A stretch of DNA of 64,000 nt from Flavobacteriales bacterium (lineage in GTDB: Bacteria; Bacteroidota; Bacteroidia; UBA10329): assembly GCA_021739695.1 (NCBI GenBank), contig JAIPBM010000009.1:1-64000 (forward strand), written 5' to 3'. The notes beneath the pieces were generated by a model. That model saw nothing but the letters and a program-made list of their open reading frames with translations, was not told the origin of the DNA and did no database searches. The position numbers and the translations under genes were made by a program. Below, in pieces: positions 53,412-62,714 of the stretch (within the stretch, counting starts at the first letter, position 1; each line of letters starts with the position of its first letter).

Positions 53412-54281
53412 CTATACCAATCTATCAACCACAAAGGTGATGAGTTGTTCAACCGTACGGTCGTGATTCTTACTGTATTCCTTCTTAAATCGGTTGGCTA
53501 TGATGGCGCATACTGTAGCGCATTCATGACCAAGCGCCTTTCCAAGTCCGAATAATGCTGAGGTTTCCATCTCGAAATTGGTAATTCTATTTCCTTGATA
53601 ATGAAATGCACTGAGCCGCTCGTTGAGGTCTGAAACCGTTGGTTTTAGTCTCAATTGGCGCCCTTGAGGTCCGTAGAAACCGTTGGCTGTGGCCGTCATT
53701 CCATGATGTGTTCCTTCTTTTAAAAGTTCAAACAAAGAATCTGAACCTTTTACGATGTATGGGCGCGGAAAGGTCGATTTCCAATCGATTTGACGCATGA
53801 ATTCATCGGTCAATTCTGTGTCTTCAACCTCAGAACCCTTTTCGTAGTAATTCAGAACCCCATCAAACCCGATTCCATGTGTGGAAAGCAGGAAGCTATC
53901 TACGGGAAGGTCTTCCTGCAAAGAACCACTCGTACCAAGTCGAACGAGTTTGAGGCTTTTCTGTGTTTGATTTATTGAACGGGTTGCCAGGTCAATATTG
54001 ACCAGTGCATCCAATTCGTTCAGAACAATATCAATGTTGTCTGTTCCAATGCCTGTTGAAAGAACCGACAACCGTTTTGAACCAATTCTTCCTGTGTGGG
54101 TCAGAAACTCACGGTTCTGTCCAGTGTATTCGATGGAGTCAAAATTCCTGGATATTTTACCAACTCTTCCTTGGTCTCCAACAAGTATGATTGTGTCGGC
54201 AATATTTTCGGGAAAAAGGTTGAGGTGATAAATGCTGCCATTTTCGTTCAAAACAAGCTCTGATTCTGCTATTCTTTCCAT
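53412..54281 (-). CDS. Nucleoside phosphorylase (PNP/UDP family)
   Basis: 289 aa from the ATG at 54281; a longer frame to 54332 overlaps the divergent USP gene and its promoter and is rejected. Family marks: DTIILVGDQGRVGKISRNF, TGRIGSKRLSVLSTGIGTDNIDIVLNELDALV, VRLGTSGSLQED, and the C-terminal NFEMETSALFGLGKALGHECATVCAIIANR. Phosphorolysis of nucleosides to base and ribose-1-phosphate; purine or uridine substrate cannot be assigned from sequence alone, though GTSGSLQ is nearer to uridine phosphorylases. The next gene downstream is bshA. Confidence 0.87.
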   Translation of the reverse strand: MERIAESELVLNENGSIYHLNLFPENIADTIILVGDQGRVGKISRNFDSIEYTGQNREFLTHTGRIGSKRLSVLSTGIGTDNIDIVLNELDALVNIDLATRSINQTQKSLKLVRLGTSGSLQEDLPVDSFLLSTHGIGFDGVLNYYEKGSEVEDTELTDEFMRQIDWKSTFPRPYIVKGSDSLFELLKEGTHHGMTATANGFYGPQGRQLRLKPTVSDLNERLSAFHYQGNRITNFEMETSALFGLGKALGHECATVCAIIANRFKKEYSKNHDRTVEQLITFVVDRLV

Positions 54282-54293
54282 ACCCTTTATTCG

Positions 54294-54301
54294 TAACTTT
54301 G
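54294..54301 (+). promoter_or_regulatory. Promoter -7 element of the first USP gene
   Basis: TAACTTTG, exact TAnnTTTG, 19 bases before the ATG at 54321. Confidence 0.62.
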
Positions 54302-54320
54302 CAGCCGCAAAATCAAATCT

Positions 54321-55208
54321 ATGAATAATCAAGACAAACCGGGGGCAATATTAGTACCAGTCGACTACTCTGAACAATCCATCATTGCTTTAGAGCAGGC
54401 TGTTAGTTTATCCAAGGTTTTCGATAGTGAGATTCACGTGTTAAACGTGATCAGTGAGGAGTTCTCATTAAGTAAATTATTTGACGATAGTGATCAACTT
54501 CAGTTTGAGACACGTGCTAAAGCCAAACTGGAAAAGTTTATCGCGGAAAAAAGTGCAGAATATGAGGTTACCTTAAATCCTATTCAGGTCCATGGTAAGA
54601 TTTACGATCAGATCGTCAATTCTGCCGATGTGATCAATGCCCAGTTCATTGTAATGGGAACTGCGGGTTCATCATCACTTAAAAAGAAGTTCATTGGTTC
54701 GAATGCGCTAAGAGTTGTTCGCGAATCGCACAAAGCGGTTATTACGATCAAAGGAAAACATCACAGAAGAGGATGTCAGAATATTGTTCTTCCTCTGGAT
54801 CTGACCAAAGAAACCAAGGAGAAAGTGGCTAAAGCTGTTGAGTTTGCTAAGCGTTTTGGTTCCATCGTCCGAGTTGTTTCAGTACTGATGACGAATGACG
54901 AGTTCATTGTAAACCGTTTGACACGTCAGCTTGATCAGGTTAAGAAATTCGTGATGGAACAGGGAGTTGAGTGTACAGCAGAAATTGTGCGTGATACAAA
55001 AGGCTCACAGTCGTTGGCTGACAGCATCATTGATTTTGCGAATAAATCGAAAGGTGACCTGATCATGATCATGACCCAACAAGAACAAGATTTTACCGAT
55101 TATTTTATCGGATCATCTGCTCAAGAGGTTATCAATAAATCAGATATTCCTGTGTTGAGTATTATTCCAACTCCAAAAAAGGACACAACATCCTTTACCC
55201 CATATTGA
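54321..55208 (+). CDS. Universal stress protein, two tandem domains
   Basis: 295 aa with two USP domains, each about 145 residues. Domain 1: ILVPVDYSEQSIIALEQAV and IVMGTAGSSSLKKKFIGSNALRVVRESHKAVITI. Domain 2: NIVLPLDLTKETKEKVAKAVEFAKRFGSIVRVVSV and LIMIMTQQEQDFTDYFIGSSAQEVINKSDIPVLSI. In domain 1 the phosphate-binding GxxGxxx(S/T) loop is retained in part; domain 2 has lost it, so ATP binding may be limited to the first. Followed by a paralogue 33 bp downstream. Confidence 0.93.
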   Translation: MNNQDKPGAILVPVDYSEQSIIALEQAVSLSKVFDSEIHVLNVISEEFSLSKLFDDSDQLQFETRAKAKLEKFIAEKSAEYEVTLNPIQVHGKIYDQIVNSADVINAQFIVMGTAGSSSLKKKFIGSNALRVVRESHKAVITIKGKHHRRGCQNIVLPLDLTKETKEKVAKAVEFAKRFGSIVRVVSVLMTNDEFIVNRLTRQLDQVKKFVMEQGVECTAEIVRDTKGSQSLADSIIDFANKSKGDLIMIMTQQEQDFTDYFIGSSAQEVINKSDIPVLSIIPTPKKDTTSFTPY

Positions 55209-55241
55209 TTGAATCCATTAAATTAGATAAAAAATATTGCC

Positions 55242-56126
55242 ATGTTCAGTGAATTTAAGATAAGCAGAATTGCCGTTCCAACAGATTTTTCAGAAGCAGC
55301 CAATGTTGCGATAGACCACGCTGTGGATATAGCCAAGCGATTTGATGCAGAAATTATGTTGATTCATGTGTTGGAGACTGGAGCCTATCAGGGAATTTTT
55401 TCTCCGAGCAAAAAGACTGAATACGATGAAAAGGAAGGTGCTCAACTAAAGTTGCAAGAAGATGCTCATTTGCTTGAAGAACGAACAGGCTTGAGTGTTT
55501 CTCAGCAAGTTGTTTCTGGACGTATTTACGAAGCAATCGTTGCTGCTTCTCAAGAAGCCAATGTCGATCTGATAGTTATGGGTACACACGGAACGTCTGG
55601 TTGGGCTGAGTTTTTTGCAGGAAGCAACGCGTTTAAAGTTGTTACCCAATCTCCTTGTCCAGTGCTTTCTGTACAGGAAAATGCTTCTAAGAAGGAGTTG
55701 AAAAACATCATTCTTCCACTAGATAGTACACCAGAATCACGTCAGAAGGTGAAGCACGCTGCAGAACTGGCCAAGAAGTTTGGCTCAACCATTCACATTG
55801 CAAGTTTGCTGACTGATGACGATGCAGAGATCAGAGCTGAGTTCGACACGAAAGTGAAACAGGTAACTGATTTTTTCGATCGCGAATCAATTCAATACAC
55901 CCAAACGGTTTTGGTCGGAAGCAATTTGGCTACAATGACCATGAATTTTGCTGAGTCAAGAGGTGGAAATCTAATTGTAATGATGACTGAGCAAGAGCCA
56001 AATCTGACTGGATTTCTAATGGGACCATTCGCGCAGCAAGTGGTCAATCATTCTCGCATTCCAGTACTTAGTATTTCTCCTGAAGATCTAACGAATGGTG
56101 GAGATTCGTTTCACGCTCTTGGGTGA
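55242..56126 (+). CDS. Universal stress protein, two tandem domains (paralogue)
   Basis: 294 aa, same architecture as the previous gene. Domain 1: IAVPTDFSEAANVAIDHAVDIAKRFDAEIMLIHVLE and MGTHGTSGWAEFFAGSNAFKVVTQSPCPVLSVQ, with the complete G-x2-G loop (GTHGTSG). Domain 2: NIILPLDSTPESRQKVKHAAELAKKFGSTIHIASL and LIVMMTEQEPNLTGFLMGPFAQQVVNHSRIPVLSI, loop lost. Tandem duplication of the gene pair is clear. Overlaps the convergent xerD by 16 bp. Confidence 0.93.
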   Translation: MFSEFKISRIAVPTDFSEAANVAIDHAVDIAKRFDAEIMLIHVLETGAYQGIFSPSKKTEYDEKEGAQLKLQEDAHLLEERTGLSVSQQVVSGRIYEAIVAASQEANVDLIVMGTHGTSGWAEFFAGSNAFKVVTQSPCPVLSVQENASKKELKNIILPLDSTPESRQKVKHAAELAKKFGSTIHIASLLTDDDAEIRAEFDTKVKQVTDFFDRESIQYTQTVLVGSNLATMTMNFAESRGGNLIVMMTEQEPNLTGFLMGPFAQQVVNHSRIPVLSISPEDLTNGGDSFHALG

Positions 56127-57010
56127 AACTGAATGATGTTCGATCGCAAATAATCGCGGTCTAGATGCGTGTAAATTTCTGTCGTGGTAATTGATTCGTG
56201 GCCAAGCATGTCTTGCACGGCACGAAGATCAGCACCGCCCTCAATCAAGTGTGTAGCGAAGCTGTGGCGCAGCGTGTGTGGACTGATGCTTTTTTTGACC
56301 TTAGCGTTCGCGGCCGCTTCTTTCACAATATTGAAGATCATCACACGAGTGAGGTGATTTCCTCTTCGGTTCAGAAACACGAAATCTTCTGCTCCTTTTT
56401 TTATGGCGATGTGGATGCGAATGTGATTCAAGTAATCTGAAATGCGTTTGGCAGAAATTCCTCCCAATGGAACCAGTCGTTCTTTACTTCCTTTTCCAAT
56501 GATGCGCATAAAACCGTCATTGAAGTAGATATTGCTGATCTTCAAATTCACCAATTCTGAAACGCGAAGACCTGAACCATAAAGCGTTTCGAGGATGGCG
56601 CGGTTCCGTTCTCCTTCAGGTTTGCTCAGATCAACGGTTTCTATCATCGAAATGATCTCTTCTCGAGAAAGTGTATCTGGTAGTTTTCGGCCAATTCTTG
56701 GTGTTTCAAGCAATGCACTTGGGTCGGTTTCAATCTTATCTTCCAACAGCAGGTACTTGTAAAAAGCACGAATTCCGCTAACCATGCGGCTTTGCGTAGT
56801 AGGGCTCAATCCAAGCTCTGCAATTTGCTGCACGAATAGTTTCAGGTCTTCTGACTTCAAACCTACAGGCGATTCTTCTCCTGATGTTGATTCAATGAAT
56901 CCGCGCAGCTGCCCAATATCGCGTAAGTAAGCCTCCACCGTATTACCAGAGAGCGACCGTTCCAGTTGCAGGTACGATTTGAAACCAAGTATTGCCCGTT
57001 GCCAGTGCAT
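56111..57010 (-). CDS. xerD: Site-specific tyrosine recombinase XerD
   Basis: 299 aa. N-terminal SAM-like core-binding domain (LGFKSYLQLERSLSGNTVEAYLRDI) and catalytic domain with R (GSGLRVSELVNL), K (GKGSKERLVPLG), HxxR (HTLRHSFATHLIEGG) and H/Y (LGHESITTTEIYTHL, with the nucleophilic Tyr). Resolves chromosome dimers at dif. It is a normal XerD, not an integron integrase: it has no IntI-specific patch and sits in housekeeping context. Divergent from aroQ; the minus strand has TAACTTCG, one base off the -7 element, directly before its start. Confidence 0.95.
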   Translation of the reverse strand: MHWQRAILGFKSYLQLERSLSGNTVEAYLRDIGQLRGFIESTSGEESPVGLKSEDLKLFVQQIAELGLSPTTQSRMVSGIRAFYKYLLLEDKIETDPSALLETPRIGRKLPDTLSREEIISMIETVDLSKPEGERNRAILETLYGSGLRVSELVNLKISNIYFNDGFMRIIGKGSKERLVPLGGISAKRISDYLNHIRIHIAIKKGAEDFVFLNRRGNHLTRVMIFNIVKEAAANAKVKKSISPHTLRHSFATHLIEGGADLRAVQDMLGHESITTTEIYTHLDRDYLRSNIIQFHPRA

Positions 57011-57046
57011 GTCCGAAGTTATATCTTGCCCATAAATTCAGAACGT

Positions 57047-57481
57047 GTGAAGATCTTAATTATCAACGGGCCAAATTTGAATCTATTAGGAACGCGCGAA
57101 CCTGAAATTTATGGTTCACAAACTTTAGATGAACTCGTAGAGAGCATCAAAAATTCTTATCGTGAAATTGAATTTGGACATTTTCAGAGCAATGTGGAAG
57201 GCGAACTAATCAATAGCCTGCAAGCTGCGGTTAAAGAGTTTGATGGCGTTGTGATAAACGCTGGTGGTTACACGCATACTTCAGTAGCTATCAGAGATGC
57301 AATCTCAAGCATCAATTTACCTGTTGTGGAAGTTCATATCTCCAATATTGCAGCTCGTGAAGAGTTCAGGCATAGCTCAATGATCGGAGCTGTTTGCATC
57401 GGAAGTATTATCGGGTTTGGCGCTTTTTCGTACAACTTGGCCGTTGAAGCGCTTAAAACTTATCTGAAGGAAGGTCTGTAA
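57047..57481 (+). CDS. aroQ: 3-dehydroquinate dehydratase, type II
   Basis: 144 aa from a GTG start at 57047; the longer open frame from 56966 overlaps the divergent xerD and would add 27 residues unlike the family. Shikimate pathway: dehydroquinate to dehydroshikimate. NGPNLNLLGTREPEIYG holds catalytic Tyr22 and Arg17, NAGGYTHTSVAIRDA, and VEVHISNIAAREEFRH. Its end overlaps the convergent glycosyltransferase by 29 bp. Confidence 0.94.
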   Translation: MKILIINGPNLNLLGTREPEIYGSQTLDELVESIKNSYREIEFGHFQSNVEGELINSLQAAVKEFDGVVINAGGYTHTSVAIRDAISSINLPVVEVHISNIAAREEFRHSSMIGAVCIGSIIGFGAFSYNLAVEALKTYLKEGL

Positions 57482-58460
57482 AGACTTTTTTCCCTCGAAT
57501 AAAGTAATCAGCCACAATACTGCGCTGGTAAAGACGATTGACCTTGTCGTAATTTCCTGAACGTTTGGACAGCGTTTTTCTCATTCGTCCATATGCAGCA
57601 AAATGAGCTTTTATCACGGCCACAAAATCTTTAGGATGACCCGAGGCCAAAAACTTGAAAGCGGCTACTCCATCTAAAATCATTCGCAGGAATATTCGCT
57701 GAACAAGAACCGATTTCGGTAGATTTTTGAGAAGCAGTTCTAAACCGTTTCTGAAATTGAGAAATGTTTTGAACGGGTTCGATTTCGATAGTGTTCCGCC
57801 TCCAACGTGATACACAACAGATTTAGGTTGAACCATTACTTTATAATGTGCACGGTTGATCCTCCAGCAAAGGTCAATCTCTTCCATGTGAGCAAAGAAA
57901 TCTTCGTCCAATCCGCCTATTTGAGTGTATACAGAATTGCGAATTGCTAAGCACGCACCTGTAGCCCAAAATATCTGCTCAACCGAATCATATTGTCCAT
58001 GGTCTTTTTCCAAGGTCTCAAAAAGTCGTCCTCGACAAAATGGATATCCAAATTTGTCGATGTAGCCTCCACATGCACCAGCATATTCAAAACTAGATCG
58101 GTCGTTATAGCTCAGAATTTTTGGTTGGCTAGCAGCAATGTTTTTGTCCGAGTCCATTAACTCAATGATCGGATGAAGCCAGTTCTTGGTCACTTCAACA
58201 TCCGAATTCAGCAGCACAAAAAACTCTTCGGTTAGTTTGTTTAATGCTTGATTGTAGCCACCTGCGAATCCAAGATTGCTCTTGTTCTCAATCAATTTCA
58301 CATCGGGAAATCGAGTTTTGAGAAATGAAATCGAGTCATCCGAACTTGCATTATCGGCCACGTACACAACAGCTTCGGGCGAATGCTCGATTACCGATGG
58401 CAAGAATTTTTCGAGGAACGATTTTCCGTTCCAATTGAGAATGACGACCGCTACGCGCAT
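57453..58460 (-). CDS. Family 2 glycosyltransferase
   Basis: 335 aa. GT-A fold: VVILNWNGKSFLEKFLPSV at the start, VYVADNASSDDSI, the DxD-like LLNSDVEV, and the acceptor-site HMEEIDLCWRINRAHYKV. Resembles rhamnosyltransferase-like GT2s that build cell-surface glycans. Substrate unknown. Lies 33 bp downstream of the GWxTD gene at 58494 and could be co-transcribed with it. Confidence 0.9.
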   Translation of the reverse strand: MRVAVVILNWNGKSFLEKFLPSVIEHSPEAVVYVADNASSDDSISFLKTRFPDVKLIENKSNLGFAGGYNQALNKLTEEFFVLLNSDVEVTKNWLHPIIELMDSDKNIAASQPKILSYNDRSSFEYAGACGGYIDKFGYPFCRGRLFETLEKDHGQYDSVEQIFWATGACLAIRNSVYTQIGGLDEDFFAHMEEIDLCWRINRAHYKVMVQPKSVVYHVGGGTLSKSNPFKTFLNFRNGLELLLKNLPKSVLVQRIFLRMILDGVAAFKFLASGHPKDFVAVIKAHFAAYGRMRKTLSKRSGNYDKVNRLYQRSIVADYFIRGKKVFTDLPSDKF

Positions 58461-58493
58461 GCGCTACAAAAGTGCGTGAACCGAATCACAGGA

Positions 58494-60056
58494 TCAATAT
58501 GGATTCTGGTAAAATTGTTTCGACCGATTACCGTAACCATCATTGCTGTCTTCTTGGTCAATGTCGTTAACGGAGTTGCTTCGAATTTGAAGATCATAGT
58601 TCCATCGGATATTGGTGATCTCGTTTTTGGCATCCGAATGGATCAGTGTAAATTCCTTTGAGCCGCGTTCCAAATTGGCGAAAACGAATTTCTTGTTGCT
58701 CTGTTCAGCGTTCAGTTGGTCTTTCAATTTGTAATAGTGCCAGATTTCGTACGGATACGTGTTAGGCTCAAAGTAATTGGGAGAAATGGTATTCGGAGGT
58801 CCGTACTGCAGATAAACACGTCCTCGATCGGTATCGTAGCCTCTGCGAAGATTGTTGGAGTAATTGGCATTCACTTTTTCAACTTCTTTCCAATACGTAA
58901 GCCACGCCTGTTCAGGATTGTCCGTGTCTCGTTTTTTCCAAAAATTATACATGAATTTCCACATCATGTTCTTGTCCTGAAAATTCATTCTCCTGTTGAC
59001 CTGATTGATTTCTTCTTGTGTAGAAATAGGATGAAGGCAACGTAAATATTCTTTCAACTGATCAAGGTTCTGGTATTGGGTGACGAATGATCCGTACATA
59101 TCGTTTTCAGATCCTTGATTTTCGAGAACATATTCTTCCGTAACCGAATTGTTCGTGCGCTGAAAGAAAAGAGACCTTCGTTCCATCAGTTTATTTTCGT
59201 CACTCCTAACCTCAATGACCAGGTTGTAATTGCCGCTCGATAATCGTTCGATAGGAAAAGATTGCAGCACAGGAACCACTTCAGCATAATCACGCTTCGA
59301 TAATTTCCGAAGGCCTTCTACAATTCTTCCGTCATCTGCGTTTTCAACAAACATGTCGATCAGAAATTTCTTGTCAGCAGGAAGGTTTTCTAGTTGAAGA
59401 TTATACACTTCGACATAAAATGTGATGTCAGTTCTTTCCTCCGGGTAATAGTCAGAAGTGTAGGGTATAAGGTCATATCCGACCTTGCTTAGAATGTTTG
59501 GAGTTGTTGTTTCGGAATATGAATCAACCAGTTGGATGCTCGACATTGAAAACGTAGAACGATAAACTGGCTTTCCCTTAACAGTATCAAGATAGGAAGT
59601 GCCTTCAGGTTCGGAATCGAGATTTTTCAACTTCTGTTTTTCAATCACCACCTTTTGTATGATGGTCGCAGCTTTACTAAGCGAATCGTTAATGTCTTTT
59701 ATGGTGACTTCCAGATCGTAACTTCCAGGTTTAAGCGGAATTCTCCGCTGATCGATAAAATCCATTGGAACGCTGCCAGTTGCATTCAATGGTCCTTTAA
59801 CGATGTAGGAATCCTTAAAAGGAACCCAAACTCCTTTCGAAACATGATACGTTATCAGCACTTCAGCATAATATCCATCACCAACAGTAACTGGCACTAA
59901 ACTGTTCCCTTTCAGCTTAAGATAGGTCTCCAAATACGGTCCGTCACTTGGAGATTCGAATTCAGCCATGGCAAATTCTGCCCGAAGATTTTGCGCAAAA
60001 ACGGCACTGTCTGTGACCGTGATCAACAATAAAATGACCCAGATTATCTTCTTCAT
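58494..60056 (-). CDS. GWxTD domain secreted protein (second copy)
   Basis: 520 aa. Signal peptide MKKIIWVILLLITVTDSAVFAQ. A long beta-rich region is followed by a GWxTD-like domain (LRCLHPISTQEEINQVNRRMNFQDKNMMWKFMYNFWKKRD ... LRRGYDTDRGRVYLQYGPPNTISPNYFEPNTYPYEIWHY); the motif is GYDTD here. This is the same C-terminal architecture as the lipoprotein at 40675-41931, though the N-terminal part is longer and lacks a lipobox. Function unknown. Confidence 0.88.
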   Translation of the reverse strand: MKKIIWVILLLITVTDSAVFAQNLRAEFAMAEFESPSDGPYLETYLKLKGNSLVPVTVGDGYYAEVLITYHVSKGVWVPFKDSYIVKGPLNATGSVPMDFIDQRRIPLKPGSYDLEVTIKDINDSLSKAATIIQKVVIEKQKLKNLDSEPEGTSYLDTVKGKPVYRSTFSMSSIQLVDSYSETTTPNILSKVGYDLIPYTSDYYPEERTDITFYVEVYNLQLENLPADKKFLIDMFVENADDGRIVEGLRKLSKRDYAEVVPVLQSFPIERLSSGNYNLVIEVRSDENKLMERRSLFFQRTNNSVTEEYVLENQGSENDMYGSFVTQYQNLDQLKEYLRCLHPISTQEEINQVNRRMNFQDKNMMWKFMYNFWKKRDTDNPEQAWLTYWKEVEKVNANYSNNLRRGYDTDRGRVYLQYGPPNTISPNYFEPNTYPYEIWHYYKLKDQLNAEQSNKKFVFANLERGSKEFTLIHSDAKNEITNIRWNYDLQIRSNSVNDIDQEDSNDGYGNRSKQFYQNPY

Positions 60057-60147
60057 TCTGTAAAGTTACCAAACCACGGTTTATCCATGTTAAAATCCAA
60101 TCTACATTAAGGCAATAAATAACGTTTCTACGGGAAGAAAATTCTTT

Positions 60148-60155
60148 TACTTTTG
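60148..60155 (+). promoter_or_regulatory. Promoter -7 element of tRNA-Ser
   Basis: TACTTTTG, exact TAnnTTTG, five bases before the mature tRNA 5' end. Position fits direct transcription of the tRNA. Confidence 0.65.
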
Positions 60156-60160
60156 CGCTC

Positions 60161-60248
60161 GGAGAGTTGGCAGAGTGGTCGATTGCAGTAGTCTTGAAAA
60201 CTACCGTACCGCGAGGTACCGAGAGTTCGAATCTCTCACTCTCCGCCA
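60161..60248 (+). tRNA. tRNA-Ser (anticodon TGA)
   Basis: 88 nt including an encoded CCA. Acceptor stem GGAGAGT/ACTCTCC, D-arm with GCAGAGTGG, anticodon loop CTTGAAA reading TGA between AGTAGT and ACTACC, a long variable arm (GTACCGCGAGGTACC) as in serine tRNAs, and T-arm GAGAGTTCGAATCTCTC. Confidence 0.97.
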
Positions 60249-60281
60249 AACGGCCTTAGGTTTTACCTGAGGCCGTTTTTT
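60249..60281 (+). terminator. Rho-independent terminator after tRNA-Ser
   Basis: AACGGCCT pairs with AGGCCGTT, extended by AGGT/ACCT inside, and followed by a T run. Confidence 0.8.
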
Positions 60282-60292
60282 ATTACCGCAGA

Positions 60293-60652
60293 ATGATGAA
60301 GAAAACACTCGTTGTAGGGGCAAGTCCGAAATCAGAGCGCTACGGATTTAAAGCTGTGGAGCGCCTTAGCGGATACGGCCATCCGGTTTATGCATTTGGT
60401 ATAAGAAAGGGAACCATCGGGAATATTGCCATTACCGATGAATGGCCCAACGAAGCGTTCGACACAGTTACGCTTTACCTCAATCCTGAAAGACAGGCAG
60501 CATACTACGATCGAATCATTGACCTGAAACCAACGCGCGTCATCTTCAATCCTGGAACAGAAAATCCGGTTTTTGAAGAGATGCTTGAAAAGGCCGGAAT
60601 AGAAGTGGACGAAGCTTGTACGCTTGTTCTTCTCAGTTTGGGCAGTTACTGA
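60293..60652 (+). CDS. CoA-binding domain protein
   Basis: 119 aa, small Rossmann protein. TLVVGASPKSERYGFKAVERLSGYGHPVYAFG at the start and VIFNPGTENPVFEEMLEKAGIEVDEACTLVLL near the end match the CoA-binding domain family. Starts either at 60293 or at the second Met at 60296. Overlaps the convergent TraB-family gene by seven bases. Role unknown. Confidence 0.88.
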   Translation: MMKKTLVVGASPKSERYGFKAVERLSGYGHPVYAFGIRKGTIGNIAITDEWPNEAFDTVTLYLNPERQAAYYDRIIDLKPTRVIFNPGTENPVFEEMLEKAGIEVDEACTLVLLSLGSY

Positions 60653-61515
60653 TTTACAGGTTCTACCAGATATCCAGCGGTCTTTAGCTGTGCAATCAGT
60701 CCGTTTTCGCCTACTAGATGCATGGCGCCAACGGCAAAAAAGGTGGCATTTTTCGCGACTTGTTCCTTCATCAATACAATCCAGCGGTTGTTTCTTTCCG
60801 TAAGCAGTTTTGCTTCCATAGCATCAAAACCATCGTTGTTTTCGCTCACTTTTTCAAGTTCATCTAGATTTTGAGAAACGTATGCTGCCAACATTTTATC
60901 GTAATCGCGCATCATGCTAGCCGTGGTGCTTTTCAGGTCTTTCATCTGATCTTCGATTGAAATACCCGAAACGATTTCCATTTGTTCTTGCATGGTTTCG
61001 AGGCCAATTATCGGTTTCTTATCCTTTTTCGCCATGGCAGAAAGTTCTTGCTCATACATTTTCACTTTGCCAAGTAAGTCGTTCATAATGAGTCCGCTAA
61101 CGTAGATCGGCCGGATCTTGGCATATTTCTCCACTTTCTTTTCCTTGATGCCCAGCGAATCCACAAATGCTGAAACCACTGTGGCGTAATCTTCGGCAGT
61201 CATATAATCTGACCAAGATTTTCCATCGGGCATCATCATTTCCATGGCCATTTTCATTTGCTCGGCAAACGGAACGTCAAGGTCAGCTTCCAAGGCAAGT
61301 ACTTCGCTGCCTGTCAACGCTTCTTTCATTTTATCGGTAAAAAAATACTTGTCTTCTGGCAGCAAGTGTATTGTACCGAAGAGGTAGGAAGGCTTTTCAA
61401 GATTATTACCGCTTATTTTCCAAAGAAGCGAGTTGTTTGTTTCCTGAGCGATGCTTCCAATTGTGGAACCGATCAGCACTAACGTTGTGGCCAAGCCAGT
61501 AAATAGTCTATTCAT
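60646..61515 (-). CDS. TraB/GumN family protein
   Basis: 289 aa from the ATG at 61515 (MNRLFTGLATTLVLIG...), which begins a signal peptide; the longer frame to 61572 overlaps the aminotransferase. Seen: NSLLWKISGNNLEKPSYLFGTIHLLPEDKYFF and NRWIVLMKEQVAKNATFFAVGAMHLVGENGLIAQLKTAGY, the two conserved TraB blocks carrying GTxH and GxxHL. Possibly a periplasmic metallo-protease-like protein. Starts one base after the aminotransferase stop, so on its transcript. Confidence 0.9.
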   Translation of the reverse strand: MNRLFTGLATTLVLIGSTIGSIAQETNNSLLWKISGNNLEKPSYLFGTIHLLPEDKYFFTDKMKEALTGSEVLALEADLDVPFAEQMKMAMEMMMPDGKSWSDYMTAEDYATVVSAFVDSLGIKEKKVEKYAKIRPIYVSGLIMNDLLGKVKMYEQELSAMAKKDKKPIIGLETMQEQMEIVSGISIEDQMKDLKSTTASMMRDYDKMLAAYVSQNLDELEKVSENNDGFDAMEAKLLTERNNRWIVLMKEQVAKNATFFAVGAMHLVGENGLIAQLKTAGYLVEPVNQ

Positions 61516-61516
61516 T

Positions 61517-62698
61517 TTAGTTGGATAAAGATTCGTTGATAATGGTACAAGCTTCGGCAATTTCTTCGTCACTGATTGTTAAAGGCGGAGCAATGCGCAT
61601 GGCCGTATCACAAAAAAGAAACCAATCTGTTACAACGCCATTTTCTATGCAGCGATCAATGGCTGCAAAAAGCTCAGAACTGCTGGAAAGTTGAACAGAT
61701 AGCATCAGACCTTTTCCGCGTATCTCTTTGATCTGATGGTGATTAAGCAGTTTTCGGAATAATTTTTCTTTTCGGTCGATGTTCTCAATCAGTTGTTCGT
61801 TCTGTATGACAGATAGGCAGGCAGCACCTGCAGCACATGAGACAGGATGACCTCCAAATGTAGTGATATGGCCTAAAATGGGTTCGCGACTCAGTGTGGA
61901 CATGAGTTCGTTAGAAGCAATAAAAGCCCCGATCGGCATGCCTCCACCCATTCCTTTTGCCAGAAGTAGAATATCTGGAACGATGTCAAAATGTTCGAAA
62001 GCGAACATTTTACCCGTTCTCCCAAAACCGCATTGAATTTCGTCAAGCACCAGAAGTGTCCTTGTTTCTGAACAGCGGTTTCTTAGTGCCTTCATGTATG
62101 TTTCAGAAGGGATTCGAATGCCAGCTTCGCCTTGTATGGTTTCGAGGAAAACAGCCGCTGTTTTTTCAGTGATGGCTTCCAGGTCATCAAAATTGTTCAA
62201 TCTGATGAGCGAGGTTTCGGGCAGAAGAGGGTAGAATGGATACTTGAACGCTTCATTTCCCATTAAACTCAAAGCTCCGTTTGAACTGCCGTGATAGGCA
62301 TTTTCGAAACTAATGAGTCCGCTGCGACCAGTCACTTTTTTTGCCAGTTTGATGGCGCCTTCCACAGCTTCGCTGCCTGAGTTCACGAAATAAACGGAGT
62401 TTAATGTCGATGGAAGAGCAGCGGTTAGTTGGTCAGCAAACTTGAACTGAGGCGATTGAGCGTATTCGCCATATACCATCAAATGCAAGTGTTTGTCTAC
62501 TTGGTCTTTAATGGCTTTAACCACTTGCGGATGCCGATGCCCAACATTACTGACAGAGATTCCGGCAATGAGATCCATGTATCGTTTGCCCTTAGGGTCG
62601 TACATGTAAACGCCTTCGGCACGCTCAATTTCAAGTCCAATTGGGCTTTCTGAAGTCGGTGCAAGATGTTTAAGCAGTCGCTCTCTTTCGCTTGGCAT
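61517..62698 (-). CDS. PLP-dependent class III aminotransferase
   Basis: 393 aa from the ATG at 62698; the 16-codon extension to 62746 overlaps the terminator region and is rejected. Family marks: MDLIAGISVSNVGHRHPQVVKAI, VNSGSEAVEGAIKLAKKVTG, PLP site LVLDEIQCGFGRTG with Asp, and the Schiff-base Lys in LLLAKGMGGGMPIGA. Acetylornithine, GABA and beta-amino-acid aminotransferases all fit; the substrate cannot be set. Probably expressed with the TraB gene. Confidence 0.9.
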   Translation of the reverse strand: MPSERERLLKHLAPTSESPIGLEIERAEGVYMYDPKGKRYMDLIAGISVSNVGHRHPQVVKAIKDQVDKHLHLMVYGEYAQSPQFKFADQLTAALPSTLNSVYFVNSGSEAVEGAIKLAKKVTGRSGLISFENAYHGSSNGALSLMGNEAFKYPFYPLLPETSLIRLNNFDDLEAITEKTAAVFLETIQGEAGIRIPSETYMKALRNRCSETRTLLVLDEIQCGFGRTGKMFAFEHFDIVPDILLLAKGMGGGMPIGAFIASNELMSTLSREPILGHITTFGGHPVSCAAGAACLSVIQNEQLIENIDRKEKLFRKLLNHHQIKEIRGKGLMLSVQLSSSSELFAAIDRCIENGVVTDWFLFCDTAMRIAPPLTISDEEIAEACTIINESLSN

Positions 62699-62714
62699 TC
62701 GGCAAATGTAGAGC

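Noticed and set aside
56111-57010. The tyrosine recombinase as the integrase of the cassette array
   Set aside because: Its motifs, length and context are those of housekeeping XerD, and it is more than 50 kb away.
56966-57046. Upstream start for AroQ
   Set aside because: It overlaps the divergent xerD start and adds residues absent from the family; GTG at 57047 gives the normal length.
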